From Aeoliella straminimaris (GTDB lineage Bacteria > Planctomycetota > Planctomycetia > Pirellulales > Lacipirellulaceae): a stretch of 64,000 nucleotides of DNA. Below are positions 37,238 to 46,348 of the stretch, piece by piece (within the stretch, counting starts at the first letter, position 1; every line of letters begins with the position of its first letter). Made by a program: the position numbers and the translations under genes. Under the pieces are notes generated by a model. It saw only the letters and a list, made by a program, of their open reading frames with translations. It had not been told where the DNA came from and ran no database searches. The stretch is from assembly GCF_024054565.1 (NCBI RefSeq), contig NZ_JAMXLR010000024.1:186001-250000 (forward strand). The letters are read 5' to 3'.

Positions 37238-38167
37238 ATGCGTGTTGTCAGCGTCACACCGGCGGGTCGGCGGCGGTACATGGAACTGTTGGTGACGCAT
37301 CTGCTGCGTCAGCGGCCGCTCATTGCGGAGCACCATTGGTGGCTCAACACCGATGTGCCCGCAGATATTGCGTTTGTGCACGAGACTTGCCGTCAGCACC
37401 CCGACTTCTTTCGCGTGTGCGAAAAGCCGTTCGATGCCAGCAAGCCGCACGGCGACAACATTTGGAAGTTCTTTCGCGACTTCGCCCAGCCCGACACCGT
37501 TTACGTGCGATTCGACGACGACATTGTGTGGATGGCACCAGATGCTGTGGAACGCATCGTGCAAGCACGAATCGACGACCGCGAGTCGCTGTTAGTGCTG
37601 GGCAACATCGTCAACAACTCCATTTGCACCGCAGCCCATCAACGCGCGGGGTTGATTCCCAGTGTCACGCAAACGGTGAACAGCGAATGCAGCGACGAAG
37701 TTGGCTGGAAGAATCCCATCACCGCCCGCAAGGTCCATCAGGCTTTTCTGTCGGACCTGACCTTGGGCCAGCAGCAGCGGTGGACGGAGGTCGAGATTCC
37801 GCTCGGCCTGGGGCAACGTTTTTCGATCAATGTGATTAGCTGGCTCGGCGAGACGATGGCTCAGATACCGGAGCTTCCCGACGACGAGATCGACGAAGAG
37901 CCGTTCCTCACGCAGGAGTTGCCCCAACGCTTGAACCGCCCCAACACGGTTTGCAGCGAGGCGCTGTTCGCCCACTTTGCATTCTGGCCCCAGCGTCCCT
38001 ACCTGGACTGGACTTCGTCCGATCTGCTCGAGCAGTACCGGGCCGCTGCCCAGTTGCAGCCAATTCCGACCATATCGAACTTGGGATACATGGGTCGCGA
38101 CCTTACGTGGCGACTCTCGAAGCCTGCCCGCAAGCTGCACCGCAGCCTTGCCAAACGCATGGCTTGA
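37238..38167 (+). CDS. GT-A-like glycosyltransferase
   Basis: 309 residues from the ATG at 37238 (MRVVSVTPAGRRRYMELL); upstream in-frame codons to 37082 are not protein-like. The nucleotide-sugar site is suggested by VYVRFDDDIVW (DDD, equivalent to the DXD motif), with LLVLGNIVNNSICT and FSINVISW downstream. No signal peptide; probably cytoplasmic and membrane-associated. I cannot name the sugar. It opens a four-gene surface-glycan cluster with DUF707, UDP-galactopyranose mutase and a GT2 enzyme. Confidence 0.75.
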   Translation: MRVVSVTPAGRRRYMELLVTHLLRQRPLIAEHHWWLNTDVPADIAFVHETCRQHPDFFRVCEKPFDASKPHGDNIWKFFRDFAQPDTVYVRFDDDIVWMAPDAVERIVQARIDDRESLLVLGNIVNNSICTAAHQRAGLIPSVTQTVNSECSDEVGWKNPITARKVHQAFLSDLTLGQQQRWTEVEIPLGLGQRFSINVISWLGETMAQIPELPDDEIDEEPFLTQELPQRLNRPNTVCSEALFAHFAFWPQRPYLDWTSSDLLEQYRAAAQLQPIPTISNLGYMGRDLTWRLSKPARKLHRSLAKRMA

Positions 38168-38197
38168 TCGCGGGCCGCGTAATCAGGGTAGTTTGAA

Positions 38198-38992
38198 CTA
38201 TGCGGTGCGTGCCAGAGTTTTCCACCATGGCGGGCCGGCTGTTGTGAGATTGCCGTGCCGGTCGATGGCCCGGGTGCGGGCGGTGCCGTACTTCATCTGC
38301 CGGCGATGCAGGCGGTGGGGCCAGTGGTTCAAGCGGTACTCGCGGAGCATTTGCCGCAGTTCGTCGGCGGGACGAACCCCCATGGCTTCGAAGCGGCGGT
38401 AGGCATCGCCCGAGCCGATGGGACGAGTATGGTCGACCCCCACCGCGTCGATTACCGCGATTCGCCGTCGATCGACCAGCCGGGTCCAGGCCCAGTCGAT
38501 GCCCCAGCCTGAGGCCGTTTGGTGGAACGTCGGCAGCGTGGCTTGCAGGGCCGCCTGCGACATGAGCGGGCACATCACTTCGACGTAGCGCGAGTATCGC
38601 AGGCGAAACTCCGCCGCCTGCTGCAAGGCCCGAAATGTGACGTCGCCCGAGCGGATCGCCGGCTGGGCGAGCATTAGTCGATATTGCCGGGCAATTTCGA
38701 ACAGCCGCTGAAGATCCTTAGGCGACGTCGCAATATCATCGTCTGGCAACCAGATGTAGTCGTACTGCGACACGGCCTCGCGGTGCGATTCGATAAACTC
38801 GGCAATCAGCGGAAACTTGCAGCCCCGGCGGGCGAGAAAGTACTCCGCCTGACCGGCCAACGTATCGGGAGTGTTGCCATAGTACACCAGGGCGACGTCG
38901 TACGCTCCTGGCGAGCGGCCATCGAGCCAGGTGTGGTGCTGCGAGTTGTCGCCCACCACGCCGATCACCAGGTTTTTCGCGGCGGAGTGCAT
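38198..38992 (-). CDS. DUF707-family glycosyltransferase-like protein
   Basis: 264 residues. The key segment is YDYIWLPDDDIATSPKDLQRLFEIA, the PDDDI motif of DUF707, preceded by DVALVYYG and followed by GWGIDWAWTRL and AVIDAVGVDHTRPI. DUF707 proteins have a GT-A-like fold and are believed to be glycosyltransferases. It begins four bases after the end of glf on the same strand, so the two are co-transcribed. It is convergent with the preceding glycosyltransferase gene. Confidence 0.82.
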   Translation of the reverse strand: MHSAAKNLVIGVVGDNSQHHTWLDGRSPGAYDVALVYYGNTPDTLAGQAEYFLARRGCKFPLIAEFIESHREAVSQYDYIWLPDDDIATSPKDLQRLFEIARQYRLMLAQPAIRSGDVTFRALQQAAEFRLRYSRYVEVMCPLMSQAALQATLPTFHQTASGWGIDWAWTRLVDRRRIAVIDAVGVDHTRPIGSGDAYRRFEAMGVRPADELRQMLREYRLNHWPHRLHRRQMKYGTARTRAIDRHGNLTTAGPPWWKTLARTA

Positions 38993-38996
38993 GTCG

Positions 38997-40115
38997 TCAG
39001 GCGGCCCTTCGAGTCAGACCGAGTTCGCGATCGACGCAGCTGAGTGCCTGCGCGATGACCTGGTGCATGTCGAAGTAGCGATAAGCTCCTAATCGGCCTC
39101 CAAACATCACGTGGGGAGCCTGGTGGGCCGCGAGCGTCTTGTAACGCTCGAGCAATTTCTCGTTTCGCTCGGTGGAGATCGGATAGAAGGCCTCCCCGCC
39201 GGGCCGGTAGGCCAGTGGGTACTCGCGCGTAATGACGGTGCTATCGCTCTTGGTCCGCGCGAAGTGCTTGTGTTCGACAATCCGGGTGTAGGGAACCTGG
39301 GCGTCGGCCGAGTTGACGATGGCCGCCCCCTGGTAGTCGCCAGCCAGCGTCTCTGTTTCGAATCGCAGCGAGCGATATTCCAGCGCGCCGAAGCGGAAGT
39401 CGAAGAACTGGTCGATCATTCCGCTGTACAGAATTCGCGGAGCCTGGGACTCCAGTTCCTGGCGGTGTTCGAGGAAATCAACGCCCAGTTCCAGCTCGAT
39501 GCGGGGGTGATCGAGCATGTTCTCGAACATGCGCGTGTAGCCGCCAACCGGAATTCCCTGGTAGGTGTCGTCGAAGTAGCTATCGTCCCAGGTCAGGCGG
39601 ATGGGAATGCGCCGCAGCACGGCCGCCGATAGCTCGCGGGGGTCGCGTCCCCACTGCTTCATGGTGTATCCGCGGATAAAGGTTTCGTACAGCTCGGGCC
39701 CAACCTGGCTGAGCGCCCATTCCTCCAGGTTCTGAGGGTCCGGACACACCACGCGCTGGGCGGCCAGTTTCTGCTGTGCTTCGGCCGGTGTGCGAACTCC
39801 CCACAGATCGTGCAATGTCTGGAGATTGATGGGGAACGAAAACAGCCGATCGCCCGACTGCACCACGCCACGATGGCGGTAATTGTTGAATTCGACAAAC
39901 TGGTTGACGAACTTCCACACCCGCAGATTGTTGGTGTGAAAGATGTGTGGCCCGTAACGATGGACGTCGATGCCCTGCACCTTCTCCGAGTAGCAGTTGC
40001 CCCCCAGGTGCCCTCGGCGATCGACCATCAGGACCGAGTGCCCACGCTCGGCCAGTTGTCGCGCGGCGACACTGCCGAAGAGCCCGGCTCCGACCACGAG
40101 ATATTTTACGGCCAT
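38997..40115 (-). CDS. glf: UDP-galactopyranose mutase
   Basis: 372 residues from the ATG at 40115 (MAVKYLVVGAGLFGS); starts at 40136 or 40223 would add unneeded residues before the FAD strand. Motifs: VVGAGLFGSVAARQL (FAD), RRGHLGGNCYSE, YGPHIFHTNN, GYTMKQWG, and a C-terminal FGGRLGAYRYFDMHQVI. The enzyme interconverts UDP-galactopyranose and UDP-galactofuranose using reduced FAD. Its presence implies a galactofuranose-containing surface polymer. Neighbouring glycosyltransferases are plausible users of the product. Confidence 0.96.
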   Translation of the reverse strand: MAVKYLVVGAGLFGSVAARQLAERGHSVLMVDRRGHLGGNCYSEKVQGIDVHRYGPHIFHTNNLRVWKFVNQFVEFNNYRHRGVVQSGDRLFSFPINLQTLHDLWGVRTPAEAQQKLAAQRVVCPDPQNLEEWALSQVGPELYETFIRGYTMKQWGRDPRELSAAVLRRIPIRLTWDDSYFDDTYQGIPVGGYTRMFENMLDHPRIELELGVDFLEHRQELESQAPRILYSGMIDQFFDFRFGALEYRSLRFETETLAGDYQGAAIVNSADAQVPYTRIVEHKHFARTKSDSTVITREYPLAYRPGGEAFYPISTERNEKLLERYKTLAAHQAPHVMFGGRLGAYRYFDMHQVIAQALSCVDRELGLTRRAA

Positions 40116-40325
40116 TTTGACTCTCAGTGTGGACATCCGTTGGGAATGTTGGTAAAGCTCACCTGCCATTGGCGCGTGGCGGACAGCGCGCGGTGGAGAA
40201 CCTTGCGGGACGGACTCTCGCAAACCCTACTGTGGGCGTCAATATCGCCTGCTCGGACAACCGAACCGTTTGCCGTTTTCTACGAGGATTCGGCAAGTTT
40301 TCCCGTTCCAGAGGCGAGCTGCATC

Positions 40326-41228
40326 ATGTCCAGCGAAGCAGATACTGTGATCATTGTGACCTCCTTCGAGAGGCCCAATAACCTGCGACGTTCGCTACTG
40401 TCGCTATCAATGCAAGCAGGCCTGCAGAGGTTGGTGGAAATAGTCGTGGCCGACGACGGATCATGCGATCACACCTGGTCGGTGGTCGAGTCGTTCGCCA
40501 AGCAAACCGGTCTCACCACTACCTTCACCACGCACCCCCACCGCGGCTTCCAGCCGGGCCGATCCCGCAACGAGGCGGTGCTCTACTCCTGCGCTCCCTA
40601 CCTGGCTTTCATTGATGGCGACTGCGTGATGCCCCCCAACTTTCTGGTGACCCACCTGGCGCGGCGCCGAGAGGGCGTGGTGCTATGCGGCGAATCGGCC
40701 CGCCTGGATCCGCACGAATCGGACCGGCTCACCGACGAGGTGATCCAGCGGTGGGCGGAGCCGCCCAACCTGACTTCGAACCAGCGATGGCACCTGCGGA
40801 AGAAAAGCTTCCGCGACCGGTTGTACTCGATGTTCAACGTCTCAATGCGTCCGCGGATGACGTCGAATCATTTCAGCCTGTGGCGTAGCGACTTCGAGTT
40901 GGTCAATGGCTTCGACCTGAACTATTTGGGGTGGGGCCTGGAAGATTGCGATCTGCAGCGTCGCTTGCAGAAGGCCGGTATTCGGTGCCGCAGCGTCCTG
41001 TCCGAAACCAAGGGCTACCACCTGTGGCATCCCCGCGACGAGTCGTTCGTGCCGGATGCCAAGAACACGGCCAACGAGAGGTACTTCAACCAGCAGAAGA
41101 ACGCTGGCTGCTACGCGAGCGATGGCCTGCAACAACTGGTCGGCGGAGACACTGCCTACTGGCACTGGCAAGATGGCACGCTGGCCGATAGCAGCGAACT
41201 GCACGGCCCCAATTCGCAGGCGGCTTGA
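40326..41228 (+). CDS. GT2-family glycosyltransferase
   Basis: 300 residues from the ATG at 40326 (MSSEADTVIIVTSFERP). Catalytic-site features: IVVADDGSCDHTW, FIDGDCVMPP (DGD as DXD), and GWGLEDCDLQRRLQKAGI, the ED-containing C-terminal block of the GT2/galactosyltransferase type. No membrane helix. In the frame the ORF opens far upstream over glf, but the family start is clear. It is divergent to glf and may add galactofuranose or another sugar to the same glycan. Confidence 0.88.
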   Translation: MSSEADTVIIVTSFERPNNLRRSLLSLSMQAGLQRLVEIVVADDGSCDHTWSVVESFAKQTGLTTTFTTHPHRGFQPGRSRNEAVLYSCAPYLAFIDGDCVMPPNFLVTHLARRREGVVLCGESARLDPHESDRLTDEVIQRWAEPPNLTSNQRWHLRKKSFRDRLYSMFNVSMRPRMTSNHFSLWRSDFELVNGFDLNYLGWGLEDCDLQRRLQKAGIRCRSVLSETKGYHLWHPRDESFVPDAKNTANERYFNQQKNAGCYASDGLQQLVGGDTAYWHWQDGTLADSSELHGPNSQAA

Positions 41229-41356
41229 GTGACGCACGCCTGCAAGCTCATCATCGATAGCCCTCGCCTTGCCAGCGAAAAGTCGTTTTGTGGGACCAGG
41301 TCGGCGAATTCACGACCACATCCGCTGCATGCCGGTGGTGCTTTTTTGTAAGGCTC

Positions 41357-41392
41357 GTAGGCCGGAAGTGCGAAGCGCTCGTTCCGGCCTAC
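41357..41392. repeat. REP-like hairpin
   Basis: GTAGGCCGGAA (41357-41367) and TTCCGGCCTAC (41382-41392) pair perfectly around 14 bases that contain the palindrome AGCGCT. It lies between convergent genes. Form and position suggest a REP-type repeat or terminator; other copies would have to be sought outside this window. Confidence 0.5.
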
Positions 41393-41487
41393 GTCCTTGG
41401 CCACTACAACCTAGCGCGTGAGTCACGGGGAAGCCTTGCTGGGTGGGACAGCTACCGTCTCAGTAGCGGTCCGTTGCCAGCGCGGCA

Positions 41488-42147
41488 TCACAGCGGGGAC
41501 TGATAGATCATGTGCGTCGCGGAATCGACGATGGGTTTCTTGTCGTCTTCGGAGTCCTTGCTTTGGACGTCTGTTACAGTGAACGAGACGACCCGATTGT
41601 GTCCATGCTGAATGCCTGACTCCTTAACAACTTCGGCGACACTAAAACTGTTCAGATTGATCATGCCAGTGTTGGGGCACACGAGCGTTTCAGCGGTACT
41701 CAGGCTGGAACCCCATGTACTACTGCTGAGACCATTCAGCGACATGTAGCAATCGCCTTGGCTGACCCATATCTTTTGCGTCCAGCGTATGACATCGCCG
41801 TTGACGTACAATTCACTGGCCGGGATCTCCTGCACGCTGAGCAGCGTGCCGTTGTCCCACACCTGACACTGCACACCGCCGGGGCAAAAACTGGGTTGGT
41901 CAAAGTAGTTCCAGGTAATGACGAAACACTTGTCGTTCCCAAGCGGCACACAGGTGTAGAACTGCGGCGAGCTCTTCATCACGTCGGTGTCGTTCAGCGT
42001 CAAGGCGAATCGTATCTCGACAATGACCACTTCCTTCGGCGCGGGGGCAGCCTGCGTCGCAGTCGCCATCAAACAGCCTCCGGCCGTAGCGGCCACAAGC
42101 AGCAAGTTCAGACGCCAATTGGTGAAGTGATGGGCAGTATTCGGCAT
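41488..42147 (-). CDS. Exported cysteine-containing hypothetical protein
   Basis: 219 residues. The N-terminus has a hydrophobic stretch (LNLLLVAATAGGCLMATATQAA) that is a signal peptide, possibly with a lipobox-like AGGC. The mature part has about five cysteines (in FYTCVPLGNDKCF, SFCPGGVQCQ, GDCYM, LVCPNTG), suggesting disulphides outside the cytoplasm, and mostly beta structure. No family recognised. It lies downstream of the TadG-like gene on the same strand and may be part of the same unit. Confidence 0.6.
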   Translation of the reverse strand: MPNTAHHFTNWRLNLLLVAATAGGCLMATATQAAPAPKEVVIVEIRFALTLNDTDVMKSSPQFYTCVPLGNDKCFVITWNYFDQPSFCPGGVQCQVWDNGTLLSVQEIPASELYVNGDVIRWTQKIWVSQGDCYMSLNGLSSSTWGSSLSTAETLVCPNTGMINLNSFSVAEVVKESGIQHGHNRVVSFTVTDVQSKDSEDDKKPIVDSATHMIYQSPL

Positions 42148-42264
42148 GGTTACATCCTCAATGGGGGGGTGCGATTTCTCCCGCCTCGGGGCAGGGCGAT
42201 GTGGCGCCGCGACCGGTCTATGGCGTGACGAGCCTCGAACGCCTCGATAGCGCGGACCTTTTTG

Positions 42265-43446
42265 TCATTCGATCAGGATCACCGGTGAGTAGACGTATTT
42301 ACTCGTGCCGACAGTCGTCGAAGGGATGGTGCCGTGTCCCCAGCAGGGGCCGACTTGGATGGTGACATGCTTCTTGCTCATCGGACCAGCCAGGTTAACC
42401 GACATGATGCGGATGCCCTGCCAGGCGCAGATTGTGTAGACGCAGTTCTCGCCTGGCCCGACACACGACTCGAAAATGGGAATGACGCGGGGCTCGCCAA
42501 TAATGGAGATGAGCGCGTCTTCCACGCCAGCGCTAATGCCGGTGTCGCCACTCAGGTCGAGATGTCCTGAGCTATCGAGTTCGAGAGTGTCACCGTGATA
42601 CGCTAAGTCTTCCGGCGAGACACCATACAGCACCTGGCGGACGATGTCGCTGGTGCTGTTGTTGGGACTGCCGATATCGACCATGCCACGGTTTCCGGCA
42701 TTGGTCATGCCGCGTGGGTACAGGTCGATCTCTACAAATCCGTCGTCGCCGGCAACCACGCGCTGAGTTTCCTTGATGTAGGTCCAATTGTCCGCCCAAC
42801 CAGCGGACACCGAATCGTCCAGCCAATCGCACCATGTTTCGACATCCAGTGTGATGGGCAGGATCATGACGTTGGTGCCGTCGCTGGGAATCTCAAATCC
42901 TTTGACATCGCGGATCAGAGCGGCGGTGGCCTGTGCCTGGAGTGCCTGGCTGTCGACGCCGAAGATCCGGGCGAAGAAAAGTGGTAACTCACCATTCAGC
43001 CCTGAATCGCGTCGCACTTTGACGCGAATGGCGTTGAATCTGTCGGTGGCCGTTGTATCGAAGGGGGCATTCGGGTCTTCGAAGTCGTTGATGTATCCGA
43101 ACACCATGTCGCCCGTTGGCGAGTTGGTCGCGTTCGTGTCCACAACCGGTCCGATGTTCCCGACTTTGTTGGCCGTCGAGTAGTCGTTCGCCTCGGTGCG
43201 GGCAAAGGCCTGGCAATCGGCCGAATCGTATTTGTCGTTCAGTTTGTCGACGAACTCCCAGGTAGCGGCCAGTGCCGCGGCATCGGCAGTGCGCTGTACC
43301 TCTTCACGCGACGATAGGATGTAGCCGATGTCGACCGCGAAAGCGACCATGCCCACCACAACAATGGCGAGCACCGCCGACAGGATGGTAATTGCACCCC
43401 GACGTGAGTTTGCGGAATGCCTCGACTTCGTAGCTATCAGGTACAT
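42265..43446 (-). CDS. TadG-like pilus-assembly protein
   Basis: 393 residues from the ATG at 43446, which has GGGAGA seven to ten bases upstream; the open frame to 43764 is not coding-like. After a basic N-terminus comes RRGAITILSAVLAIVVVGMVAFAVDIGYI, the TadE/TadG-type membrane helix with the characteristic AVDIGYI, then EVQRTADAAALAA, strongly diagnostic of TadG-like proteins. The remainder is a secreted domain with vWA-like beta segments. TadG proteins belong to Flp/Tad pilus loci, but no other tad gene is in the window, so this is an orphan here. Confidence 0.82.
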   Translation of the reverse strand: MYLIATKSRHSANSRRGAITILSAVLAIVVVGMVAFAVDIGYILSSREEVQRTADAAALAATWEFVDKLNDKYDSADCQAFARTEANDYSTANKVGNIGPVVDTNATNSPTGDMVFGYINDFEDPNAPFDTTATDRFNAIRVKVRRDSGLNGELPLFFARIFGVDSQALQAQATAALIRDVKGFEIPSDGTNVMILPITLDVETWCDWLDDSVSAGWADNWTYIKETQRVVAGDDGFVEIDLYPRGMTNAGNRGMVDIGSPNNSTSDIVRQVLYGVSPEDLAYHGDTLELDSSGHLDLSGDTGISAGVEDALISIIGEPRVIPIFESCVGPGENCVYTICAWQGIRIMSVNLAGPMSKKHVTIQVGPCWGHGTIPSTTVGTSKYVYSPVILIE

Positions 43447-43886
43447 CACTGTCTCCCGTTCTCGGCCAACTACCATGCCAGATGAATGAAAAGACCGCAC
43501 CATCGCGGTAGCACCTGAGAGCGGGCAATGACTGCCACTCTGTCGTGCTAATCGAAAGTCTAGTTCACAACCCAACATGAGGCGGAGGCGACCAGCGGAA
43601 AGCCTGCAAGCAAAGTTGCGCGTAAGCGCAGATAGGGTGACCGCCTTTGGGTAAACGCGGGAGAATTTGCCGATGGTGTTGCAGCAAAACTTGTTTGTGG
43701 TAACAGCCAGCTGCATGGTGCGCAATTGCGCATCAAGCCAAGATAAAAACTTGTCGACAGTCACACGAGCGACGCCACAGCCCTACTGGCCAGGCGATTT
43801 GATGCATGCAACAACGGTGATGGTGGCCGCCATGCTCCAGACCGCTTGTTCTGCGTCGCTCCCAACGTGGCAATCAAATCGGGGGC
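43447..43886. other. Intergenic region upstream of the TadG-like gene
   Basis: 440 bases with no gene I can support. A perfect 14-base palindrome, TGCGCAATTGCGCA, lies at 43719-43732. Short open frames are shadows. Confidence 0.5.
43719..43732. promoter_or_regulatory. 14-base palindrome upstream of the TadG-like gene
   Basis: TGCGCAATTGCGCA is its own reverse complement, about 270 bases before the TadG-like start. A candidate operator; no regulator gene is adjacent. Confidence 0.25.
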
Positions 43887-44204
43887 CTACTCGGCGCGTC
43901 GGAACGCAGCTGCGACCTCGTCCGCAACACGGTCTAGATCGCCGGTGTCGAAGAGGACGAAATGCTCGTAGCGAAGTTGTACGAACAGGCCGCGTTCTGA
44001 CTGGGCGATGGCGAGTTCTAGAGGCAAGTTTTCGCCTTCGGGTGCGAACTGCGTCCAGCCGCTCTCCGTTCCCGCTCGCTTGAGTACGGCATGGCTGGGA
44101 TTCGATACCACGAGCTCGAATCCCGCTTGCTGTACGATCTGCTTTGCTTCATCGAAGCTAACGCTTGGTTCGATGGTTCGGTCTGCAGTCTTCCAACCCC
44201 ACAT
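43887..44204 (-). CDS. Small hypothetical protein
   Basis: 105 residues from the ATG at 44204 (MWGWKTADRTIEPS), chosen because AGGAGG lies eight bases upstream; the open frame to 44270 has no such site. The sequence is soluble, alpha/beta, with phrases such as FDEAKQIVQQAGFELVV and LELAIAQSERGLFVQLRYEHFV. No family recognised. It stands alone with about 280 non-coding bases upstream. Confidence 0.65.
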   Translation of the reverse strand: MWGWKTADRTIEPSVSFDEAKQIVQQAGFELVVSNPSHAVLKRAGTESGWTQFAPEGENLPLELAIAQSERGLFVQLRYEHFVLFDTGDLDRVADEVAAAFRRAE

Positions 44205-44480
44205 TGGATATCCTCCTGCGAAATGGTTCCCGTTTCCGCAAAGTTTGTGGTCGCGGCCCCACGGAGACACCGACGCCCCCGCACATCTGGGCCATTCGTC
44301 GCTACGACCGCGATATTGGCTACTGCTCCTGGCTGGAGTGATTGCAGAGACGCAAAACGGCCCACCGAACCCGCTCGCCGACCAAAACGACAGCGCGCGC
44401 CATGCATTACAAGTCGGCAGCAGGAAGATCGGGGGCGAGTTGTACGTGTGGAGGGTGAGAGTGCCTTGTTGAGGTGGTAC

Positions 44481-44885
44481 CTAGCTCTCCCGATAGGTCG
44501 CAAAGCACTTCGGCGTTTCCCACAGTCGGGCTTCGACGATCGGGAAGCCGGCGCTCTTGGTCTTCTCGTAGATCACCCGGGCGATGTTCTCGGCCGTGGG
44601 GTTTACGTCCAACAGGTAGAGCGGCTCGCCCATCTCTTGTAGGATCGACACGGCGGGGTCGTCTTTGCAGAGGATCATGCGGTGGTCGAGATTATCGTCG
44701 ATCCAGGTGGAGACCACTTGCTTGATGTCGGAGAAGTCGAGCACCATGCCCCGCTCGTCTAGCTTGTCGGCCTCGACGGTGATGATCGCCTTGCCATTGT
44801 GCCCGTGCAGGTGGCGGCATTTGCCTTCGTAGTTCAACAGGCGGTGGCCGTAGCAGAAATCGATCTCGCGGGTGACTAGGTACAT
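44481..44885 (-). CDS. queD: 6-carboxy-tetrahydropterin synthase (QueD/PTPS family)
   Basis: 134 residues from the ATG at 44885 (MYLVTREIDFCYGHRLLNYEG). Zinc ligands are His14 (YGHRL) and the pair in HLHGHNGKA; VLDFSDIKQVV and the substrate-binding ENIARVIYEK and VRLWET-like ARLWETP are present. QueD converts dihydroneopterin triphosphate into 6-carboxy-tetrahydropterin for queuosine. Other queuosine genes are not in the window. The PTPS family also includes folate-route members, but the short length and motifs fit QueD. Confidence 0.9.
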   Translation of the reverse strand: MYLVTREIDFCYGHRLLNYEGKCRHLHGHNGKAIITVEADKLDERGMVLDFSDIKQVVSTWIDDNLDHRMILCKDDPAVSILQEMGEPLYLLDVNPTAENIARVIYEKTKSAGFPIVEARLWETPKCFATYRES

Positions 44886-45160
44886 GGGGGCTCGTCGGGC
44901 AAAGGCAGGGAGTGTCGAAGGCTTGCGAGCCGGGATGTCCCCGTCTCCTCCCGAAAAATGCTCCACATCGGGGAGGCTCGCTGGGAGTTGCAGCTCCATT
45001 TAGCAGGATACGGCAATTCCTATCCGGGGAGAACCGCCGAACCCGCGGGGTCGTGGCGGCTTGCCAAGGCGACTCCAACCGCAGATATTGGGGAGTTTAC
45101 GCAATCTGGCCGGACGGCATTCGAATCCTCCGAGCCGGAAGCTCGCCTCCCCACGCCACG

Positions 45161-46270
45161 ATGGCATGCAGTATGGCTCCCTTCGACGCCCGCCAGAAGA
45201 AACTTCGCAATCTGATCCGGAAGGCCAAGGCGGACGCCTTGCTGGTGACGAATCACTACAACGTCACGTATCTCACGGGGTTTACTGGCGAAGACAGCTT
45301 TCTGCTGGTCACGCAGGATGCGGCAACGCTCATCTCCGATCGGCGGTTCACGATTCAACTGGCCGAAGAGTGTCCAGGTCTCGACCTGGTGCTGCGGGAA
45401 CCAGGGCAGATGATGTTGCCGACCACCTGCGAGGTCGTGGAGCAGCAGGGAATCGAGCGACTGGCGATCGAATCGGACTCGATGACTGTGGCCATGCAAC
45501 AGGCCATTGCCGAGGGACTGGCCGGCGTGCGGTTTGTATTGTCCAGCGGCTGGGTCGAGAATCTGCGAACCATCAAGGACAAAACAGAAATCGACGCCAC
45601 ACGGCTGGCCTGTTGGCAAGCGGCCAAGGCCTTCAAGGCCACGCGGGCCATGTTGCGGCCGGAAACCAGCGAGCGAGAGGTGGCCGCCGAACTGGAGTAC
45701 CAGGCCCGGCGATTTGGCGCCAAGCGGTTGAGTTTCCCGCCCATTGTGGCGGTGGGGCCGCGGGCAGCGTTGCCGCACGCCCCCCCGACGGACCGGCAAA
45801 TTGGCGAAAGCGACTTCACCCTGATCGACTGGGGCGCCGATTCAGGGCTGTATGCCAGCGACTTGACGCGTATGGTGGTCACCGGTAGACTCTCGCCCAA
45901 ATTCGAGAAGATTTACCAAGTCGTTTTAGAGGCACAACTTGCGGCGATTGCCGCCATCAAGCCTGGGGCCAATTGCGAGGCCGTGGACAAGGTGGCCCGC
46001 GACGTGATCGACGCGGCTGGGTACGGTAAGTACTTTGGACACGGGCTGGGCCACGGTACGGGGCTCGAGATACACGAGGCGCCCCGCTTCGCCCGGGGCC
46101 AGGATCAGGTGTTGCTCGAACCGGGCATGATCGTCACCGTGGAACCTGGTATCTACCTGCCCGACTGGGGCGGAATCCGCATCGAAGACGATATTCTGGT
46201 CACCAAGACCGGACACGAAGTGTTAACCGACGTTCCGAAGCAGTTGGAAGATTGCTGCTTGGACCTTTGA
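45161..46270 (+). CDS. M24-family aminopeptidase (Xaa-Pro aminopeptidase type)
   Basis: 369 residues from the ATG at 45161; the ATG at 45173 is a close alternative, and the frame extends to 44912 without family similarity. The C-terminal pita-bread domain keeps all metal ligands: Asp pair in DWGADSGLYASDLTR, His in HGLGHGTGLEIHE, Glu in TVEPGIY and Glu in IRIEDDI. The N-terminal creatinase-like domain (DALLVTNHYNVTYLTGFTGED) marks it as a prolidase/aminopeptidase P relative. It precedes accB by 78 bases, the place where pepP/pepQ and efp lie in many bacteria; efp is missing here. Confidence 0.92.
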   Translation: MACSMAPFDARQKKLRNLIRKAKADALLVTNHYNVTYLTGFTGEDSFLLVTQDAATLISDRRFTIQLAEECPGLDLVLREPGQMMLPTTCEVVEQQGIERLAIESDSMTVAMQQAIAEGLAGVRFVLSSGWVENLRTIKDKTEIDATRLACWQAAKAFKATRAMLRPETSEREVAAELEYQARRFGAKRLSFPPIVAVGPRAALPHAPPTDRQIGESDFTLIDWGADSGLYASDLTRMVVTGRLSPKFEKIYQVVLEAQLAAIAAIKPGANCEAVDKVARDVIDAAGYGKYFGHGLGHGTGLEIHEAPRFARGQDQVLLEPGMIVTVEPGIYLPDWGGIRIEDDILVTKTGHEVLTDVPKQLEDCCLDL

Positions 46271-46348
46271 TTGACGATAAACACCAGGAGCGGCCTGTGG
46301 TGGCTCGCTCGGGTCGACCTGACACACACTGCGGCGGTGGAGTAAGAC

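Noticed and set aside
45060-45160. Possible tRNA suggested by ATTCGAATCC
   Set aside because: The T-loop-like string is isolated; no acceptor stem or anticodon arm pairs around it.
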